The notes under the pieces were generated by a model. It saw only the letters and a list, made by a program, of their open reading frames with translations. It was not told the origin of the DNA and made no database searches. Shown here one piece after another: positions 58,855 through 64,000 of a DNA stretch of 64,000 nucleotides; position 1 is the stretch's first letter, and each line of letters starts with the position of its first letter. Made by a program: the position numbers and the translations under genes. The stretch comes from Ciborinia camelliae (lineage: Eukaryota; Ascomycota; Leotiomycetes; Helotiales; Sclerotiniaceae): NCBI GenBank assembly GCA_025890175.1, contig JANPYM010000002.1:1688091-1752090 (forward strand), read 5' to 3'.

Positions 58855-60073
58855 CCACGACATTTATTACGTTTTCCATGGGCAGAATCAGGACGGGGGA
58901 GTATTCCGAGTCGTTTTTGTAGAAGGAGAGGGAGCGGGGACGGAGGACTACCCACAGATTTTTCCACGAGCGGATGCCGTTTTTGGAGCGCAGATAGAGG
59001 AGGTAGCCTTGGTAAACTACGCGTTCGGGGTCTTGGTCGGGAAGGGGTGGGTTTTGAGCGAGGGATATTTGGGATGTGTTTCGGCCGAGGGGGAGGGTGG
59101 AGGAGGGGAGTTTTACTTCGAGGTCTTGGTTGGGATTGGGGATGGGATTAGGGTTGGGATGGTGATTTGGATTGTGCAGGCTCAGAGAGAGGGTCGAGGT
59201 GCCGGGGATGCGCGCTAGGTCTGTATCGGAGAATTCGGCGTCGGATACTAGTTCGTTGCCGGAGTATTCCATGGTATGTGATGGGCATCTGCCTCCTCCC
59301 ATTGCTATCATATTCTGTTTATTATTCGCGCGCGAGATTATAGGATCTGTCGGTTCCGGGGAACTGCTCCCTAGTCTTTCATCGTGTAGGATTTGGGCTT
59401 CGGTTTTGCGTTGTAATTGTTGAAGGGCCATGGCTTTATCGAATCCAGGATATGCACCTGTTATATTACCAGTAGGACTGGCGAGTAACATTTCTTCCTC
59501 TTCTTCTTCATCGATGCGAGCTTCTTTGCGGATGAGATTAACCCATTGTTCGGCGTCGCCTTTGGTGGTAGCTTCCAGATGATAGTTTCGAGAAGGAGTG
59601 AAGAGACCGAAGACGTTGCGCCGTTTTTGTTTGGGGTCTTTGAGGAAGGCGACGGCTGTTAGGTCTGAGAGATGGATTTTATGGCGGAGTTTATCTTCGT
59701 TTTGATCTTTGTAGATTGAGAGATAGTTTGGTCGGAGGACGAGAAATATAGGTTTCCATGCCTGTGAAGAATATGTGAGTAGATGTAGAAATAAACATGG
59801 CCGACTAAATCATACCTTTGTTTTCCTCGTCCTTTTCTGCACATAACCGCTCTTTAACACACGGTCAAACTCAAAACTTCCATTCTGATTGACGGGCGAA
59901 AAGGTATCTAATGCGAGATGCGAATTTCGAATGCGGTTTGCGGAGGTAGATGGAGGTAGTGTTACGGTAGCTGGAGGGGATACCTGTAAAACTGTGTCCT
60001 GTCCAGGAATTGCTTGTGGTTGACTCTGTGGTATTGACGGTTGCTGGACTTCCGTCATGATTAATCCGGGCAT
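58697..60073 (-). CDS. Double pleckstrin-homology-domain protein (Opy1-like)
   Basis: Two exons, complement(58697..59761, 59816..60073), give 440 aa; 54-bp intron with GTATGA donor, phase 0. PH domain 1 runs about residues 70-180: LKSGYVQKRTRKTK/AWKPIFLVLRPNYLSIYKDQ, ending EATTKGDAEQWVNLIRKEA. An acidic linker with NPNHHPNPNPIPNPNQ follows. PH domain 2 (about 325-435) reads VVYQGYLLYLRSKNGIRSWKNLWVVLRPRSLSFYKND, with FKFCAGSEGALVNVLGACKSLL at its end. Two PH domains of this kind occur in yeast Opy1, a plasma-membrane PI(4,5)P2 sensor that tunes the Mss4 kinase. Function is inferred. The last 158 bp lie in the duplicated segment. Confidence 0.85.
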
Positions 60074-62768
60074 GTATACTGTAGATACTTGTTAAAAGCG
60101 GTTTGATGATGGTGTTTTGGTTTGAAGGAATGTAATTTTGTGGAAAGGGAGCTTATGCTTGAAGCTCGATATTAAGATGTCGGAGTCTGCAGGTCCGGGT
60201 GAATATGGATTGTAGAATGGAGAGAAGGGTCCAAGGCAAAACAGTTAGAATTCCTAATGTAATCTTGGGGAAAATGTGCCGGTCTGGGTTTTTGGGAATT
60301 GAAGGCTGTTCAGCCACCTTGATTTCTTTTCTTTTTGAAGGTGGATGTTGTGATGTGGTCTTGTGTTTGGTGGTTGATAAAAATATAAAAAGATCGTCAC
60401 CGCTCTCCAAGGTATTATTTAAATTAATAATATGAGGTTAATAAAACAAACAGCATTATTATTATTATTCGAGGGACATTATATGTAGATGTATACCTAA
60501 GTCATCATATTATTCACATTCACACAAAGAAGTTTATTACGAAAAATACCTGCAAATATGCATAAATATGTAATTCACAACTCCTTTCTGGTTGGTTGAT
60601 GGTTTTATATACAAGCCAGCAAGCAAGTGGTCAATAACATCTGGACCTGTTGGACTGTTGGACCTTTCTTGAATCAATGACTTGAAACTGAATGCATCAA
60701 GGATTTCTCTAGGAATCGAGTAAAAATGGAACCATGCCTACATAGGTAGAGTACGTATTACCGGTCCTGTGCTCATTTTATGGAATTGATTGGATGAAGA
60801 TCTTTATAATCCATCTATCAATTGGATACTATTTACTGGTTACCTAACTGTTACAAGGCTGGGAAGTCGATGCCAGATGGAGAATAATTGGATCTCTCGT
60901 TCCCTAGGTAATAGGTACAGTAGGTAGGTGGGTAGGTAGTAGGTGGTTCTCACATCGCTCTCCGCCGAAGTGTAGATAATTTAAAGTTGTTTCATAATGA
61001 TAACATGGAATGAGAATATCTAAGGTTGGAGGTAGGTATGCAGCATTGCAGGTGGGTGTACAGAATTAGAAAGATCAATCATAATAATAACTTCAAGACT
61101 CAAGACTCAAGTCCCGTAGTGTACATGGTAGGTACCTACATATTATCATAATATTATTAGAGAGTGATCAGACGGTTTTCAACGTTTCCAAAGCTTATTA
61201 ATCTTAAACCAGTTTCCACCATCGTTTCCACCCTCTCGAGTCTCGAGTCTGAGTCTCGACTCTCGGCTCTCAAGCTCGTTTCCACCCCCTTTATATTTGA
61301 TTTGCGGTCTGTTTGGAGTGAGTACCAATGCTTGCCCAGGTGATGTTACAGTAACTTCTAATTGTTCCACCAACTTGTTCCACCCTTGATTGTTTTATTC
61401 GAGTACTACTGTACTCGATATGTATTGTCTCAGTTCTTCATCTCGAGAGCGGTACTTCGAATAAATTCAAATCCTCATCGAGATTTATCATTCATGAAAA
61501 CTTTCTGCCTCTCGAAAATGTATATCATCATAGACATTTTGTTTTAAATCAACAACCTGTGGCAATTTTGAATACAATGTAGGTAATGATTTTTCAAGAG
61601 ATGCTGCTTGTGGGCGACGCTTTTATATCTATGAAAAGAAACTACAAATTGAGCTAGAGCGGTAGCTTTACCCTAAGTGTAAGAATCACGTGAAAGTAAT
61701 ACCCAATACTCATGTAGAGGTATTTATTAGTATCTTCTTAACGAACTCTGAATGGCTTCGCTTAGGTAGTACCTACCTAAGATTCCTACCTCGGGCTAGG
61801 TGTGGATTTATCGATTTATCAAGTTTTAATACCATTTAGGCCATTTGATCAACACCCACACTAAAGTAAGAAAAGTAAGAATATCTTAGGAATGAACGTA
61901 AGAAACGCAATTGAACCTGGCGCCGCACAAGCCGGGTGAGAGTATTGATGTCAATGATGAGCGCGGCAGGTATGAAGGAATAGAAGGATACTACGACGAA
62001 CGGGGTTCTTTCTACGTTTAGTTGTCATACTATTTCCATGATGAAGAAGATGGAGAGAAATTTTGTGCAAGAGTTAGGAGGGAAAACTGTTTCCGAATAA
62101 AAGACTTTAGCAGGCAGGAATGCGAATATGAAACGGAGTGTTTGTTCGACCATCATAGAGTTGTTGATATCATACATGATTCTCGGAGGACTGATAGGTT
62201 CTCTAGAAGTCGGCTTGAATAAGGTTACCTAGTAGTAGTTCTCAAATTCTCATGATTTGACCTATATCACGTTTTATTTGAAGACCATGTTAGAACACAA
62301 TAATTAGTATAGTATATAGAGACCTCGGGATGAAAGACTATACTATCTAGGTAGCTTGGCACTGCGGATTGTGGTAACCTACTTTTTGTGACTGTCTTTG
62401 GCGGGGTTCTCCAGCTGTGACGTTTCCATGCCTCGGGGTAAAGCGGCCGCTTCAGAAAAATACCTACTAGGTACTCCGTCAAACATCTTTGTCGCTCATA
62501 CTCTCTCTCACTCTCACTCTCCCATCTAAACATATCGAATCATTATGAGTCATTATCTTGGTTATTGAGTTTCCAGTCTATATTATTCGAAGCTTACAGA
62601 TAAATATCTACCGAGTCATCACCCTCCCATTAAACAACTTAATTCATCCTTTAAACAAAATTGTCCCAGATAGGCAGACTCGACAGGAGATAAAAACTTT
62701 CTGCGCATATAAATTTCCATCTAATATTCATTTGAATTAGACACACATATCTTAGATTCATTTACAGG
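60074..62768. other. Long intergenic region with repeats
   Basis: 2.7 kb. Contains an ATT trinucleotide run (60452-60468), TAGG/CCTA elements near 60904-60942, 61127-61138 and 61765-61790, and ACTCAAG doublets near 61094-61112. A short open relic at 61906-62222 is listed separately. The right end is the ria1 leader. Confidence 0.45.
61906..62222 (+). pseudogene. Acidic ORF relic with one internal stop
   Basis: One frame reads HKPGESIDVNDERGRYEGIEGYYDERGSFYV, a TAG at 62019-62021, and then SYYFHDEEDGEKFCARVRRENCFRIKD...RFSRSRLE. The two halves are similar in style (charged, aromatic) and in the same frame, as expected of a gene broken by one nonsense change. No start codon is visible. No family recognised; could be chance. 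Confidence 0.25.
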
Positions 62769-64000
62769 ATGCCGATTGTCAATCCGGAAAAGCTAGTTGC
62801 TCTGCAGCAAAATGCGCAGGACATTAGAAATGTAAGTCGGTGGCGGGGTAGATTTTGTGTTAGGACTCCCAATGCTAACAATATACTCTCAAGATATGCA
62901 TATTAGCCCATGTTGTAAGTATATACCCTCTTTTTATGTTTCTTTTCGCATTGCTAATATTCCTAGGATCATGGGAAAACTTCCCTTTCAGACGCCTTGA
63001 TTGCCACAAATGGCATTATCTCCCCAAAACTCGCGGGTAAAATACGATACCTCGACTCTCGACCAGATGAACAGACGCGCGGGATTACTATGGAATCATC
63101 TGCCATATCATTATTCTTCTCGATGTTAAGACGAAATGCACCAGATGCTACACCCGAACAAAAAGAATACTTGATCAATTTGATAGACTCGCCAGGGCAT
63201 ATCGATTTCAGCAGTGAGGTATCAACTGCCTCGCGGTTATGCGATGGCGCTGTTGTTTTGGTGGATGCTGTCGAGGGAGTTTGTAGTCAGACTGTTACTG
63301 TTCTGAGACAGACATGGGTAGAACATATGAAACCTCTGTTGGTTATTAACAAGATGGACAGACTTATTACAGAACTGAAGATGACCCCTGCGGAAGCATA
63401 TACGCATTTGAGCAAACTATTGGAGCAAGTCAATGCTGTACTCGGAAGTTTTTTCCAGGGTGAGAGAATGGAGGAAGACTTGAACTGGAGAGAGAAAGTC
63501 GACGAGAGAATTGCCGCAGCCGCTGCGAAAGAACAAGAACGATCAGAAAATGATGGAAGTACCTCGATTGATACCGAGACTATTAACGAATTTCAAGAAA
63601 GGGATGATGAGGATATTTACTTTGCACCAGAGAAAAATAATGTCATATTTAGCAGTGCCATTGATGGATGGGCATTCACGGTTAGACAATTCGCCAGCTT
63701 ATATGAGAAGAAATTAGGAATCAAGAGAACCGCAATGGAAAAAGTATTATGGGGAGATTTTTACCTGGATCCGAAGACCAAAAAAGTCCTCGGGCCAAAG
63801 CATCTTAAAGGGCGAAATTTAAAACCATTGTTCGTGCAATTAGTTTTGGAACAGGTTTGGGCTGTGTATGCAGCAACAACGGGCGGTGATAGCGGGAGGG
63901 GGTTCGTGGATTTCTATCTCTCCTTAAACTTGTTTATATATCTAATCTTATGCAATTTACTCTCCAATTCTAACTCAAGTCCATTTAGTGATCCTGCCAT
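62769..64000 (+). CDS. RIA1: Ribosome-assembly GTPase Ria1/Efl1, 5' part
   Basis: Exons 62769..62831, 62894..62914, 62967..63901 and 63989 onward; the gene continues past the window. At least 344 residues are visible. GTPase motifs: P-loop AHVDHGKTSL (residues 26-35), switch I RGITMESSAI, DSPGHIDF (G3), NKMD (G4). The sequence is EF-2-like but carries the Efl1-type insert between G4 and G5 (AAAAAKEQERSENDGST, acidic) and VWAVYAATTGGDSGRGDPA. Efl1 and Sdo1/SBDS release Tif6/eIF6 from pre-60S particles in the cytoplasm. Exon 2 is 21 nt. The last intron (63902-63988) has a GTTCGT donor. Confidence 0.93.

Overview
This window is nuclear DNA of a filamentous ascomycete (Pezizomycotina). The genes are monocistronic and interrupted by short introns, mostly about 48-120 bp, with GT...AG borders and CTAAC/CTAAT-like branch sites. 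They are spread over both strands with long non-coding spacers. The protein set is typical of the group: CSN5, MAP65/Ase1, a PTH11-like receptor, two P450s and an S28 peptidase. The general feel is Leotiomycetes (Botrytis/Sclerotinia-like), but that is an impression, not a proof. Coordinates for spliced genes are my own manual splice models.

Layout. 0.3-2.1 kb: a decayed short-chain dehydrogenase and an intact two-exon methyltransferase. 3.1-7.7 kb: the spindle-midzone protein Ase1/MAP65 and COP9 signalosome subunit 5. 8-12 kb: mitochondrial glutamyl-tRNA synthetase and, divergently, a type-A Hsp40 with a CaaX end. 12-14 kb: a broken ankyrin-type ORF and ribosomal protein eL32. 16-20.5 kb: an unrecognised fungal protein, a small Sec2-type Rab-GEF domain protein, a possible small membrane protein and uracil phosphoribosyltransferase. 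20.9-22.5 kb: a double-CrcB fluoride exporter. 23.8-31.5 kb: an accessory-looking stretch with two P450s and a PTH11-like seven-helix protein around a degenerate 48-bp repeat and an AT-rich island. 32.8-36.5 kb: a secreted S28 carboxypeptidase and an ER protein disulfide isomerase. 36.8-40.3 kb: an HSBP1-like coiled coil and, divergently, the membrane RING ligase Dsc1/Tul1. 42-50.4 kb: an unrecognised protein, PEX11C, a Gly/His-rich protein with a possible BTB fold and an Mpv17/PMP22 protein. 53.6-60.1 kb: an unrecognised Cys-rich four-exon gene, then a double-PH protein (Opy1-like). 62.8 kb to the end: the 5' part of the ribosome-assembly GTPase Ria1/Efl1, cut by the window edge.

The genes are mostly unrelated housekeeping functions and do not form an operon-like system. 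The only plausible accessory group is P450-P450-PTH11, and it has no visible biosynthetic backbone gene. The most important structural observation is an exact 1,727-bp duplication on either side of a 10-N gap (55391-57117 and 57128-58854). It looks like an unmerged contig overlap, not biology. I found no CRISPR, rRNA, tRNA or clear transposase gene, and no convincing new multi-gene system.
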